A stretch of 48,205 bases of DNA from Actinomycetota bacterium (GCA_009702045.1 WLIV01000026.1:1-48205); one strand, 5' to 3'; counted from the stretch's first letter, positions 1 through 8,987 are shown. A program made the numbers and translations. Notes: generated by a model from the sequence alone, not told the origin.

Positions 1-118
<118 letters not shown>

Positions 119-142
119 ACGACACAGAGCGGGAAATCTGGC

Positions 143-775
143 TCAGGTGGCGGTGCTGTCGGTGGACGTGCTGTGCCCACCGAAGGGCAGCATTGTGCAA
201 TCGACGACGCGCCAGCGGCCGGCCTCGAGCTGGTAGTTGATCCAGTTGTCGTTGCCCTCCTGCGCAGGCGGCAGGTCGGTGGTCACCGATGCCTGCGCGT
301 GGCCTCCGCCGAGGTCGCGGACCTGCGTACCGGTGATCGCGATCGAGTCGGCCGGCGATCCGATCGCCTGCTGGATCCCGGCGCGCACTCGTACCAGTTC
401 GTCCGGAGTGATCGCGTCGGTGCACGACGAGCTGTGCCACGAATTGATGTCGTCAGCTGTCCCGCGCAAGAACGTTTCGGCGTAGCGGCGCGCGTCCGTG
501 CGCAACTCGTCCAGCGTTCCCGACGACCCGTCGGCCGTGGTGTCAGTCGTCGCCGTCCGGGCATCATGGTTCGATCTGCCGAACACGAGGACGCCGCCGA
601 TGACCAGCAGCACCGCGCCGGCGGCCACGGTCCGGGGCAACAGCACGCGAGGCTGGCGGTGCAACGTCACCACCGCGACCAAGTCCAGATCGGCGGCCGT
701 TGGAGGGACCGGTGCGCGGCCAACGATCTCGATCACGGCAGCGCGGGCACGTGAGGTGGCGGCTTCAGTCGTCAA
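143..775 (-). CDS. Single-pass membrane protein, probable sigma-factor partner
   Basis: 210 aa. About 45 N-terminal residues (predicted cytoplasmic) precede one hydrophobic segment (about 48-66), followed by an exported domain of about 140 residues. The end of that domain (DNWINYQLEAGRWRVVDC) resembles SnoaL/DUF4878-type lipoprotein domains. Cys118 and Cys193 in the exported part could form a disulfide. The start codon lies 11 nt inside the 3' end of the ECF sigma gene, so the two are translationally coupled. That arrangement is typical of an anti-sigma factor or sigma-dependent membrane protein. I see no zinc anti-sigma (HxxxCxxC) motif, so anti-sigma function is inference. The gene ends 24 bp from the poly-C edge. 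Confidence 0.7.
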   Translation of the reverse strand: MTTEAATSRARAAVIEIVGRAPVPPTAADLDLVAVVTLHRQPRVLLPRTVAAGAVLLVIGGVLVFGRSNHDARTATTDTTADGSSGTLDELRTDARRYAETFLRGTADDINSWHSSSCTDAITPDELVRVRAGIQQAIGSPADSIAITGTQVRDLGGGHAQASVTTDLPPAQEGNDNWINYQLEAGRWRVVDCTMLPFGGHSTSTDSTAT

Positions 776-1229
776 GGTGTCGCTCCATTCGTCGGAGGCC
801 GGCTTCGAGTTCCCGTTGGACCGTGCGCACCGACAACGACAGGACGTTCGCGATCTCGTCGCTCGATGCGTCCATCCAGAAGGTCATGAACACGACTGCA
901 CGCTGCCTCACGGACAACGAGCGGGCAGCTGCCACGACCTCGGGATGCAGCCCCGGCACCGAGTCGGCGCCCGCCCACAGCCCCACCCGCTGTTCGCGAC
1001 CGACGCGGCGACGCGCTGATCGTGCCACTGACGCCGCCTCGCTGAGCACCGAGCGGTAGAGGTACGCCCGCTGATTCGACACACCGCGCCACGCCGGCGA
1101 AGAGAACACGCGCACCACCGCACCCGCCACCAGATCCTCGGCATCCGAGGGTCCGGCCAGCATCGTCGCGAAACGGACCAGTTCGTCGGCGTACTTCTCG
1201 TACACCTCGCCGTCTGCTGCGTCGATCAT
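765..1229 (-). CDS. ECF-type RNA polymerase sigma factor
   Basis: 154 aa, short even for an ECF sigma. A region-2-like part (about 8-75) includes DAEDLVAGAVVRVF, the counterpart of the usual DAEDLxQExFxRx core-binding segment. A region-4-like helix-turn-helix (about 98-150) contains LSVRQRAVVFMTFWMDASSDEIA followed by a recognition helix near LSVRTVQREL. It would redirect RNA polymerase to a small regulon. Its 3' end overlaps the membrane protein at 143-775, the likely regulator or output of the pair. The promoter region upstream shows no clear ECF -35/-10 pair that I can assign. Confidence 0.85.
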   Translation of the reverse strand: MIDAADGEVYEKYADELVRFATMLAGPSDAEDLVAGAVVRVFSSPAWRGVSNQRAYLYRSVLSEAASVARSARRRVGREQRVGLWAGADSVPGLHPEVVAAARSLSVRQRAVVFMTFWMDASSDEIANVLSLSVRTVQRELEAGLRRMERHLDD

Positions 1230-1307
1230 CGCAACTCAGACGCCGTCGAAGTCATATCGACGACATCGAATCACAGTCGCGCGCTCGAACGACCCCACCC
1301 TTGCCTT

Positions 1308-1359
1308 TCTGTGTCATGCCTCTGACCACCGTGCTCGGTGGTCAGAGGCGCGACACAGA
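1308..1359 (-). terminator. Strong hairpin terminator downstream of the M20 hydrolase
   Basis: A perfect 13-bp stem (1319-1331 with 1336-1348, loop TGCT) is flanked by a second 8-bp stem (1308-1315 with 1352-1359). It follows the stop codon of the minus-strand gene at 1406 and has no U-tract, as is common in actinobacterial terminators. Confidence 0.85.
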
Positions 1360-1405
1360 GCGGGGAATCGGGCCGGAGGGGTGGCGGGCAGGGGGACGAG
1401 AGGGC

Positions 1406-2920
1406 TCAGGTGGCGGCGAACAGGCTGGGGAAGCGAGCCAGGACGGCGATCGCGTGCTGCAGTTCGCGCTCGTCGACGTACTCGCCGATGCGGTGCGTGT
1501 TCTGCTCGATGCCGGCGCCGATGCCGAACATCGCCGGATGGGTGACCGCTCCGGAGACGACCCACTGTTTGGTCGCTGGCACAACGAACGGCATCGGATC
1601 GACCGGCACAGGGAAGCCCACACCGTCCGTGGAGAACACCCACGTGTCGACGCGCGGTTCGGCCCGCAGCGCACCCGCAACACCGTCCTTCACGTGCGGT
1701 GTGACCACACGACGGTAGGCATCTACTGCGGCCTGGATAGCGGGGTGTTCGTCGGGAGTGACCCAGCCCGGGTACACCTGCTCGTTGTCGACCGCGCAAC
1801 CGGTCCACGTGGGCTGCTGATATCGCGGCACACCGACAGTCACCGTCAGGCCCGCAGCACGAGCGACTGCGACCGCGTCGAGCGACTCGATCTGACCCAC
1901 CGCTTCCTCGGCCGTCTCGCCAATAGAGAGGCGACGATCGAAGCGGAACACGAACCGATCGGGAACCGCGCAGTCGCTGGGTGAATCGAGCACGGCCCAC
2001 GAGGCAGTGCGCGTACCGCGCCCGACGAACGGGTGGTCGCGCATCCCCTCGCCGCGAGCGTGCCGTTCGGCGGCCTCGGCCAGGATCGCGGCACCGTGCT
2101 CCAACGGGTTCAGCCCCTGGGCCGGCATCGATCCGTGGCACGAGCGGCCGATCACCGTCACCTCGATCTGCATCCGGCCGCGCTGCCCGCGATAAATGCC
2201 GAGCGCGCCCTTCACCGCATCGCCGGTGCCCTCGGTGAGGATGACGACATCGGGGATGACATCGGTTCCGCCCGTGGGGAACAGATGGCGAACCAGATGG
2301 CGCGGGCCACCACCATCGTTGTCCTCCTCGGCCACGGTGGCGTAGGCGCGCACGATGCAACCGTGCAACGCGCCTTCCTCGCGGAGCTCCAACAGGATCT
2401 TGGTGGCAATGATCTCGGCGACCACACCAGCGAGCTGGTCGGCCGCACCACGACCGAACAACAGGTGCTGCCATTCATCCTCCGGCGGCAGGTAGCCGAG
2501 TTGTGCGCGCAGGGCAGCAGGGTCGAGCGCTGCCGGGTTCACCAATCCGTCGTACGGGTCGACTGCTCCCCCGAGCTTGTCGCGCCATTGATCGCGCAGT
2601 GCTTGCACCGTGTCGGAGTGGCCATCCAGGTAGATGACCTTCTTGTGATCCGGCGGCATCTCGTCGTGCCCGTTCATCACGGTCCACACGAGGTTGCCGA
2701 ACTCGTCGAAGCCCACGTCGTCGGCGTGTTGCACAGCATCGATGTCGATGATCGTGTCGCGCAAGAAGCGCAGCCGCGGACCTTCGTGGTTCGACAGACC
2801 GCTGCTGGGGTCGTCGTCATCGGCGGGGATGCGGATGGCTTCGCGGAGGATGGCGACGGCCAAGGGCCGGTAGCGCTCGGCGAGTTCCGCCACCCGCAGG
2901 TCGAGGTTCGATGCAGTCAT
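1406..2920 (-). CDS. M20-family metallohydrolase, YgeY-like
   Basis: 504 aa, longer than the usual 400-450 for M20 enzymes. Dinuclear-zinc motifs are visible: YLDGHSDTV (first His/Asp pair), FGRGAADQLAGVVAEI (bridging Asp), TVAEEDNDGGG (Glu-Glu with the catalytic base), and the dimerisation-domain segment CHGSMPAQGLNPLEHG. There is an insertion of roughly 40 residues between the first two motifs. It is followed by a strong terminator and lies 10 nt downstream of a YgeW-like carbamoyltransferase; ygeW, ygeX and ygeY are neighbours in enterobacteria, which is why I favour a YgeY-like role over a generic peptidase. The substrate is unknown. No diaminopropionate ammonia-lyase (YgeX) is in the window. 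Confidence 0.8.
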   Translation of the reverse strand: MTASNLDLRVAELAERYRPLAVAILREAIRIPADDDDPSSGLSNHEGPRLRFLRDTIIDIDAVQHADDVGFDEFGNLVWTVMNGHDEMPPDHKKVIYLDGHSDTVQALRDQWRDKLGGAVDPYDGLVNPAALDPAALRAQLGYLPPEDEWQHLLFGRGAADQLAGVVAEIIATKILLELREEGALHGCIVRAYATVAEEDNDGGGPRHLVRHLFPTGGTDVIPDVVILTEGTGDAVKGALGIYRGQRGRMQIEVTVIGRSCHGSMPAQGLNPLEHGAAILAEAAERHARGEGMRDHPFVGRGTRTASWAVLDSPSDCAVPDRFVFRFDRRLSIGETAEEAVGQIESLDAVAVARAAGLTVTVGVPRYQQPTWTGCAVDNEQVYPGWVTPDEHPAIQAAVDAYRRVVTPHVKDGVAGALRAEPRVDTWVFSTDGVGFPVPVDPMPFVVPATKQWVVSGAVTHPAMFGIGAGIEQNTHRIGEYVDERELQHAIAVLARFPSLFAAT

Positions 2921-2930
2921 CTCGTACTCC

Positions 2931-4061
2931 TCAGTTCAGCGCCGAAAGGCGGTCGGCGAGATGGGGAACCTTCGCCGCGGCGAGCATCGCCATGATCACG
3001 TACACCTTCTTGTTGGCTTCCTGCGCCACCGCCACCCGGAAGCGATCCATCACACCGGGGCTGACCTCGGCGCCAATATCGGCGGGTAGACAGTGCAGGT
3101 ACAGCGCCTCACGCGTGAGTGCCATCCGTCGTTCGTCGCAGATCCAGTCGATATGCCGTGCGTTGTTGGCCAACGCCCGCTGCTCGATGTCCTTCATCGC
3201 CGCACCGTCACCGACCTTGTTGGCGGCGACTCGCTCGGTCATCAACGCCAGCGGTCCCCACGACTTTGGGTACACGGCATCGGCGCCGGTGAAGGCCTCG
3301 TCCATGTCGTGTACCACGCGGAACGATCCGCCAGACTCAGCAGCACCTTCGGCTGCCCATGCCATCGGCTCGGGCAGCAGGTCGTAGCCCTCAGGGTGCG
3401 CCAGCGTCACGTGCGCCCCGAACCGGGTGAGCAAGCTCACCACCCCCTGGGGCACCGACAAGGGTTTGGCGTAGCTGGGCGAGTAGGCCCACGACATCGT
3501 GATCCGCTTCCCCACGAGGGCGCTCGCCGGATCGCCGCCGAAGTGCTCGCGCAGCCACAGCAGGTCGGCAAGCGCCTGGGTGGGGTGGTCGATATCGCAC
3601 TGCAGATTGACGACGGGCACCACCCGTTGGTCGCCCGACGCGTGCAGGTACTCGGTGATGCCGCGCAGCACATCGCGCATGAACGAGTTGCCCTCGCCGA
3701 GGATCAGGTCGTGGCGCACACCCATCGCGTGGGCGTTCATGCCCAGCATCGCCCCGGTCTCCTCCGCGGTCTCGCCGTGCGACACCTGCGTACTGGAGCC
3801 GTCGACGATCACCGGTTGCATGCCCAGCCGTGCGGCGGCTCCGGCCCACGCCGATTTCGTGCGCGTCGAGTTGTCGAAGAACATCGCGTACGCCAACTCG
3901 TCGCGCAGCAGGTCGGTATGCACACCCGCCCGGTCCAACCGCTCGAGTTCCGCAGCAACCGCCAGCAGCGCATCGAGATCCGCTGCCCCCCAGTCGTGTG
4001 TGGTCAACAAGCTGCGGCCGAACAGCGCGTGGGTGCGATCGGGGTCGAGTACGTGTGCCAT
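2931..4061 (-). CDS. YgeW-like carbamoyltransferase
   Basis: 376 aa, aspartate/ornithine carbamoyltransferase superfamily. Carbamoyl-phosphate-binding motifs are FFDNSTRTKSAW (the STRT loop) and DHPTQALADLLW, and the second-substrate motif is YLHCLPAD. The extra segment SSTQVSHGETAEETGAML and overall length resemble the knotted YgeW family rather than ArgF or PyrB. The start is placed at MAHVLDP; an in-frame upstream extension to 4148 looks non-coding. It precedes the M20 hydrolase by 10 nt, so the two are surely co-transcribed. The second substrate cannot be read from sequence; in enterobacteria the linked genes have been tied to purine/diaminopropionate catabolism. No carbamate kinase is nearby. 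Confidence 0.85.
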   Translation of the reverse strand: MAHVLDPDRTHALFGRSLLTTHDWGAADLDALLAVAAELERLDRAGVHTDLLRDELAYAMFFDNSTRTKSAWAGAAARLGMQPVIVDGSSTQVSHGETAEETGAMLGMNAHAMGVRHDLILGEGNSFMRDVLRGITEYLHASGDQRVVPVVNLQCDIDHPTQALADLLWLREHFGGDPASALVGKRITMSWAYSPSYAKPLSVPQGVVSLLTRFGAHVTLAHPEGYDLLPEPMAWAAEGAAESGGSFRVVHDMDEAFTGADAVYPKSWGPLALMTERVAANKVGDGAAMKDIEQRALANNARHIDWICDERRMALTREALYLHCLPADIGAEVSPGVMDRFRVAVAQEANKKVYVIMAMLAAAKVPHLADRLSALN

Positions 4062-4167
4062 GCACCGAGTCTGCGCTCGCGGTGTGGCGCTGCGCACGGG
4101 TCCTTGGCCCCCAGGTGGTGGGCGAAGTACCCGCAGCGGACGACCCACGGTTCACATCACCCACGGC

Positions 4168-5199
4168 TTACAGCGTGGTGACGACCGAGACTCCCGGTTG
4201 CTGGAAGCGGCCCATCGCCGGCAGGGCGTCGATGAGGTCGGCCAACTGCAGTTCGCGGGTGATCATCGCCGCCGGGTCGAGCTTCCCCGCCTCGATCAGC
4301 GCGAACACCTCGCCGAACCTGGACGCTGACAGACCATGCACGCCGGAGACCTCGAGTTCGTCGCGGATCACACGTGAAATCGGGAAGTCGGTCGTCGCTG
4401 ACGGGAACAACCCGATCTGCACGTGACGGCCGAGCGCGCGCAGACTGAAGATCGAGTTGGTCGCTGTTGCCGCGTGGCCAAGGCAGTCGACCGACACGTG
4501 TGCGCCACCGGTGAGATCGTGCACGGCCTGACCCACGTCGGTCACCGTCGAGGCATCCAGCAGATCGTCGGCACCGAGCGCACGGGCCAGCGCCAGCGCC
4601 TCGGGAGCGATGTCGATTGCCACCACCCGCGCACCCGCCGCGCGTCCCATTGCGATCGCTGCCAGCCCGACGCCGCCACACCCGTGCACAGCCAGCACCT
4701 CACCGGCACCGAGTCGACCACGTTCGATCACACCGCGGTAGGCGGTGGAGACGCGGCACCCCACGAGTGCCGCAGCGCTGTTGGTGACACCGTCGGGAAC
4801 GGCCACTGCGTTCACATCGGCAAACGGAACAGTGGTGTACTCGGCAAAAGCGCCCCAACGCGTGAAGCCCGGCTGCTGCTGCCGCCGGCACACCTGGTGC
4901 TGGCCCAGACGGCACGGTTCGCACGTGCCGCAACCACACACGAACGGGGCGACGATGCGGTCGCCCTCGCTCCAGCGGGTGACGCCGGCACCAACGGCCA
5001 CCACCCGGCCGACGAACTCGTGACCGCCCACGTGCGGGCAGGCGATATCGGGGTCGGTGCCGTGCCAGCCGTGGTAATCGCTGCGACACAGGCCGACGGC
5101 CAACACCTGGACCACCACCTCACCCGGCTGTGGTGTCGGGTCGGCCACCTGCTCGACATCGATCGGCCCGCCGAAGTGTCGATACACGACTGCTTTCAT
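4168..5199 (-). CDS. Zinc-dependent alcohol dehydrogenase (MDR family)
   Basis: 343 aa. Catalytic zinc ligands include Cys38 (GLCRSDYHG) and His60-Glu61 (GGHEFVG). The structural-zinc lobe has Cys90, Cys93, Cys96 and Cys104 in the standard spacing. The nucleotide-binding loop GCGGVGLAA lies near 170-178, followed by VVAIDI ending in an acidic residue, which favours NAD over NADP. It starts 18 nt after the SDR upstream, suggesting an operon of SDR, ADH, carbamoyltransferase and M20 hydrolase. The 106-bp gap to the carbamoyltransferase could hold a separate promoter. The alcohol substrate is unknown. Confidence 0.9.
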   Translation of the reverse strand: MKAVVYRHFGGPIDVEQVADPTPQPGEVVVQVLAVGLCRSDYHGWHGTDPDIACPHVGGHEFVGRVVAVGAGVTRWSEGDRIVAPFVCGCGTCEPCRLGQHQVCRRQQQPGFTRWGAFAEYTTVPFADVNAVAVPDGVTNSAAALVGCRVSTAYRGVIERGRLGAGEVLAVHGCGGVGLAAIAMGRAAGARVVAIDIAPEALALARALGADDLLDASTVTDVGQAVHDLTGGAHVSVDCLGHAATATNSIFSLRALGRHVQIGLFPSATTDFPISRVIRDELEVSGVHGLSASRFGEVFALIEAGKLDPAAMITRELQLADLIDALPAMGRFQQPGVSVVTTL

Positions 5200-5217
5200 C
5201 GATGCCCCTCGCGCTCG

Positions 5218-5949
5218 TCAGTTGAGATGCAGACCACCGTCGACATGCAAGACGTCGCCGGTGATGAAGCGTGAACGGTCGCTGACCAGGAAGAGTGCAG
5301 CCTCGGCGACGTCGGCAATGAGACCTTGCATCTTCAACGGCCGCCGACTGGCGGAGATCTTCTGCAGCTTCTCGTCCATCTGTGCACCCATATCCGTGGG
5401 CACAGCCGGGGAGAGCGAGTTCACGCGGATACCGAACTTCCCCAGTTCCTTTGCCCCGGTGAGCGTGAGCGCATGCAGCCCAGCCTTGGATGCTGAGTAG
5501 GCGGCCTGGCCCACGTTGCCCCGCTCGCCAGCCCACGAGATGACGTTCAGCACCGCACCGCCGTCGCCCCCCTTCATCACCCGTACCGCAGCCCGCAACA
5601 CCGAGAACGGGCCGGTGAGGTTCGTCGACAGCGTTGCCGCCCAGCGTTCGTCGGTGACGCCGGTGATGAAGTTGTCGATCGCCACGCCAGCGTTGTTGAC
5701 CACGATGTCGAGCCGCCCCAGCTGTTGCACGGCGTTATCGATCAACTCGTCAGCGAATCCCGCTGCTCCGATGTCACCGGCCACACCGATCGCGCCCGGC
5801 AGTTCCGCAGCCACGGCGGCGCACATCGCGGCGTCGCGTCCGTGCACCACCACTCGCGCGCCCTCTGCCGCGAAACGCTCGGCGATTCCTCGGCCGATCC
5901 CTCGCGTCGACCCGGTCACAATCGCTACACGGCCCTCAAGTTCACCCAT
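5218..5949 (-). CDS. SDR-family oxidoreductase (FabG-like)
   Basis: 243 aa, classical short-chain dehydrogenase length. Cofactor loop TGSTRGIG (12-19), NNAG (85-88), catalytic Ser138 and Tyr151-x3-Lys155 (YSASK) are all present, and the C-terminus FITGDVLHVDGG is typical. HGRDA after the second strand suggests NADP use. The start is the ATG at 5949 (MGELEG). An open frame continues to 6282 but that part encodes a Val-rich shadow of the divergent deacetylase gene. First gene of the minus-strand group ending at 1406. Confidence 0.9.
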   Translation of the reverse strand: MGELEGRVAIVTGSTRGIGRGIAERFAAEGARVVVHGRDAAMCAAVAAELPGAIGVAGDIGAAGFADELIDNAVQQLGRLDIVVNNAGVAIDNFITGVTDERWAATLSTNLTGPFSVLRAAVRVMKGGDGGAVLNVISWAGERGNVGQAAYSASKAGLHALTLTGAKELGKFGIRVNSLSPAVPTDMGAQMDEKLQKISASRRPLKMQGLIADVAEAALFLVSDRSRFITGDVLHVDGGLHLN

Positions 5950-5991
5950 GGAGGCATGGTAGCGAGAGTGCACTGCGCCAGTCCCACCGTC

Positions 5992-5997
5992 TAATCT
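5992..5997 (+). promoter_or_regulatory. -10 box TAATCT, probable leaderless promoter
   Basis: TAATCT ends 7 nt before the ATG at 6005, which would place the transcription start at or within a few bases of the start codon. No Shine-Dalgarno sequence precedes that ATG. Confidence 0.5.
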
Positions 5998-6004
5998 CCG
6001 CCCG

Positions 6005-6892
6005 ATGCCTCGCACGCCGATGACCACCATGCTGACGGCGGTCGCAGCCTCGACGCTGGTGGTCGCGTGCGTGGGCACCCCCCGATCCCCCGATTCGGTG
6101 GCCGCGCCGGGCGCATCCGGTCCCGTGGCCGTGGCGGTCGAATCCACCGGCGCCACGGCGACGACCAGCACCCTCCCCACCGGAGCCGTCCCCGCCACGA
6201 CCACGACCACGTCCATGAGCAGCACGTCGACCAGCAGCACGACCACGACCACCACCGCTGCGGCATGGCAGGCGTTCCCCACCTCCCCGGTGAAGCCCTA
6301 CCCGATCCCGCACGGATCGTCGCCGTTGCTCAGCCGAATCGACACCACGGATCCGGTGGTGTTCATCACCATCGACGACGGGCTGGTGCGCGACCCGCGC
6401 GTCGCGCAGCTGCTGGCCGACCACGGGGCCACCGCCACGCTGTTCCTCAACTCCGGCCCGATCCGCCTCGACCCGGGGTACTTCGTGCCGTTCCTGTGGA
6501 TCGGCGGCTCGATCAACAGCCACACCAGCCACCACCCACATCTGCGCGGACTTGATTTCGACGCACAGCGCAAGGAGATCTGCGCGGTCGTCCAGCAGAT
6601 CGACAAGGTCTACGGCGGCAACGGCGGGTACTTCCGACCGCCCTACGGCGAATGGGACCGCACCACCCTGGCTGCAGCGGCGAGTTGCGGGGTGCGCGCC
6701 GTGTTGCTGTGGAAAGAAACGATGGCCGACGGCGAGATCCGCACCCAGGGCAGCAAACCGATCCAGCCTGGCGACATCGTGCTGCTGCACTTCCGAACAG
6801 ATCTGTACGACAATCTGACGGCGTTGTTCGCCCAACTCGACCTGCAGGGTCTGTCGGTCGCCCGCCTCGAGGACTACCTCCCGGCCGCCTGA
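6005..6892 (+). CDS. Polysaccharide deacetylase (NodB domain) lipoprotein
   Basis: 295 aa. The N-terminus is a lipoprotein signal with lipobox VVA-Cys22. A Thr/Ser-rich spacer (about 53-85) separates it from a NodB homology domain (about 115-295). Motif 1 is TIDDG (122-126, Asp124/125), motif 2 is HTSHH (173-177, metal ligands His173 and His177), motif 3 FRPPYG (210-215) and motif 5 LLHF (260-263). All metal-binding positions are kept, so it should be an active de-N-acetylase on the outer face of the membrane, acting on peptidoglycan or another amino-sugar polymer. It is transcribed divergently from the SDR. Confidence 0.9.
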   Translation: MPRTPMTTMLTAVAASTLVVACVGTPRSPDSVAAPGASGPVAVAVESTGATATTSTLPTGAVPATTTTTSMSSTSTSSTTTTTTAAAWQAFPTSPVKPYPIPHGSSPLLSRIDTTDPVVFITIDDGLVRDPRVAQLLADHGATATLFLNSGPIRLDPGYFVPFLWIGGSINSHTSHHPHLRGLDFDAQRKEICAVVQQIDKVYGGNGGYFRPPYGEWDRTTLAAAASCGVRAVLLWKETMADGEIRTQGSKPIQPGDIVLLHFRTDLYDNLTALFAQLDLQGLSVARLEDYLPAA

Positions 6893-6984
6893 GTGGGTCG
6901 CACCCGTGCCCACCCGATCTACAGAGCGTCGGCCACCACGTGAGTTTCATGGGTGTTGCTGAGCTCATGGGAGACTGACCGGCG

Positions 6985-7743
6985 ATGGACCGCAACACCG
7001 CTGAACGATTGCATCCCGGAGGTCGCCTCGCCGTCGTCGGTGCTGGCCGCATGGGCCACGCACTCGTGGCTGAACTCGCCGGCGCCGACGGTCCCTTTGG
7101 CCGCGGGTTCGACGGCAGCGGGTACGACGCGGTGTTGCTGGCCGTCCCCGATTCGGCAATCGCCGAGGCCGCTGCGCAGATCACACCCGGACCGCTCGTG
7201 GGCCATTGCGCCGGTGCTCTCGGTCTGGCCGTGCTGGCGCCTCACGAAGCGTTCGGGCTGCACCCGTTGATGACCGTCACCCGTGCCGGCGCAGTATTCC
7301 GCGGTGCGGGTGCCGCGGTCGCCGGTTCCACTCCGCGCGCCTTGGCCCTCGCCAACAGGCTGGCGACGGAGTTGGGGATGCACGCAGTGGAAATCTCCGA
7401 CGCCGACCGTCCGGCGTACCACGCCGCCGCCTCGATCGCCTCCAACTTCCTGGTCACGCTGGAGGACGCCGCCGAGCGACTCCTGGCCACCACCGGCGCC
7501 GACCGCCGCATCCTCGTTCCACTGGTGCGCGCCTCGATGGAGAACTGGGCGACGCTCGGCGGCCCGACCGCGATCACCGGACCGATCGCCCGTGGTGACG
7601 AAATCACGGTCGCCCGCCAACGCGCCGCTGTTGCCGAACGCACCCCCGAACTGTTGGCGTTGTTCGATGCGTTGTGCGAACGCACACGGGCGATGGTGGA
7701 AGTCAGATCACCAGACAGCGGAACCCGATCGCCAACACCGTGA
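6985..7743 (+). CDS. Rossmann-like/DUF2520 domain protein
   Basis: 252 aa. An N-terminal NAD(P)-binding Rossmann fold (LAVVGAGRMGHALVAEL, about 15-31; DAVLLAVPDSAI) is followed by a helical DUF2520 domain from about 125. The family resembles pyrroline-5-carboxylate or ketopantoate reductases and is often found beside panC, but no pantothenate gene is present here. Its biochemical role is unknown. The 3' end overlaps the convergent membrane-protein gene by 41 bp, so one of the two may be partly silenced by antisense transcription when the other is active. Confidence 0.85.
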   Translation: MDRNTAERLHPGGRLAVVGAGRMGHALVAELAGADGPFGRGFDGSGYDAVLLAVPDSAIAEAAAQITPGPLVGHCAGALGLAVLAPHEAFGLHPLMTVTRAGAVFRGAGAAVAGSTPRALALANRLATELGMHAVEISDADRPAYHAAASIASNFLVTLEDAAERLLATTGADRRILVPLVRASMENWATLGGPTAITGPIARGDEITVARQRAAVAERTPELLALFDALCERTRAMVEVRSPDSGTRSPTP

Positions 7744-8938
7744 CCGGCGCGACCACAGCCATCGCCCACCACAGACGACGGGTACCCGACCCCGACCACA
7801 GCACGAGCCATGCGCAGCCGACCAACTCATACGCCTGTCGGAAGTCCGCCGGCGCTACCAGCACGTTCCGCGATGACAACGTGAACACGCCGATCCCGGC
7901 CGCACCGGCGAACAGCTCCCACGGTCGCTGAGCGAACGCCACCTGCACACCGTCCGACGTGACAGCGAGTCCGACCATCCACACGATGGCGATGAAGCAC
8001 CCGAGGACCAACGCCGAGCCGCCGCCCATTCCATGGATGAACTCGTCCACCCATCTGCGCAACGCTCGCGGAAAGTCGACCAACGGCCACGTCGCACTGA
8101 GCTGGGAGCTACTGGCTGCTGGCAGCTCGCCGATGACGTGTCGCACCGCCAGCTGGGAGGCGAGGAACAACAGCGCTGGCGGAATCGCGAACGTGGCGGC
8201 TGCTCGTCCGGCAGCACTCCACGACCCACGACGCCACTCGAACACGACGATGCCCAACGTGATCGCAACCACCGTCAGCACGGCCTGCTCACGGGTCACG
8301 ACCGCCAGCGCGGCGCACGCTCCCGCCCACAGGTGCGCACCGCGGCCGACGAGCAGCAACGCCGAGAACACCGCAGTCGCGGCCACCAGCTCGGACAGGT
8401 CGCGGCCGAGCACGACACCGAACCCGAAGTAGCCGGCGATCACCAAACCCCACAGCGCAATGCGACCGTGATCACGGGCCAGGTGCGCCCCCACCCACGC
8501 CAGCAGCCCGACGGCGAGCACGTTGACGGCGACCATCATTGGCGCGACAAGGTTCGGTTGCCCACCCATCGACGCCAGCCACACGAGCGCCGGATAGCCG
8601 ACGCGACCGCTGCGCACGCCGTAGTCGAACGCGATGCCGTGGGCGCGCCCCAACCCCACCGTGAACGGATCGACCGCCAGCCGGTAGAAGAACTGCCCGT
8701 CGAAACCCGCGCCCGCCATCACCGGAATGCGACCGGTCACAGTCTCCGAATCCGTGAACGACCGACCAGCCACCACGAACGTGCCCCATCCCCCACCGAG
8801 TCGCAGCACGCGGATGACGCAGAACACCATCGCCGCCACGAGCCCGGCCAGGCCGACCGTGCCCGGCGTCGGTCGCTCGACCAGTCGCCGAACACGTACC
8901 AACGTGATGGAAGACACTCGCTCATTTGAACACACCAT
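7703..8938 (-). CDS. Polytopic membrane protein, glycosyltransferase-like
   Basis: 411 aa with roughly ten hydrophobic segments. The periplasmic loop between the first two TMs carries AGFDGQFFYRLAVDP and GVRSGRVGYPALVWL, the signature of integral-membrane glycosyltransferase-like proteins of cell-surface glycopolymer assembly (the 'YDGQFFYxxAxDP ... RxxYPxLxWL' pattern). A donor- or lipid-carrier-binding role is inferred from that pattern only. I use the ATG at 8938; a TTG at 8983 in frame is possible. Divergent from the PAS-EAL sensor gene. Confidence 0.75.
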   Translation of the reverse strand: MVCSNERVSSITLVRVRRLVERPTPGTVGLAGLVAAMVFCVIRVLRLGGGWGTFVVAGRSFTDSETVTGRIPVMAGAGFDGQFFYRLAVDPFTVGLGRAHGIAFDYGVRSGRVGYPALVWLASMGGQPNLVAPMMVAVNVLAVGLLAWVGAHLARDHGRIALWGLVIAGYFGFGVVLGRDLSELVAATAVFSALLLVGRGAHLWAGACAALAVVTREQAVLTVVAITLGIVVFEWRRGSWSAAGRAAATFAIPPALLFLASQLAVRHVIGELPAASSSQLSATWPLVDFPRALRRWVDEFIHGMGGGSALVLGCFIAIVWMVGLAVTSDGVQVAFAQRPWELFAGAAGIGVFTLSSRNVLVAPADFRQAYELVGCAWLVLWSGSGTRRLWWAMAVVAPVTVLAIGFRCLVI

Positions 8939-8987
8939 GTCGGGACACCGCCGCGGGCCACCGTACCTTCGCCGCGACAACAAGAGT

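Noticed and set aside
6200-6260. ACC/AGC-rich repeats resembling a tandem repeat array
   Set aside because: They encode the Thr/Ser linker of the deacetylase lipoprotein; the same applies to Thr-rich tracts near 36240-36350 and 37900-38000.
5950-6282. N-terminal extension of the SDR with a Val-rich hydrophobic segment
   Set aside because: It is the reverse reading of the Thr-codon-rich linker of the divergent deacetylase gene, not a real membrane domain.
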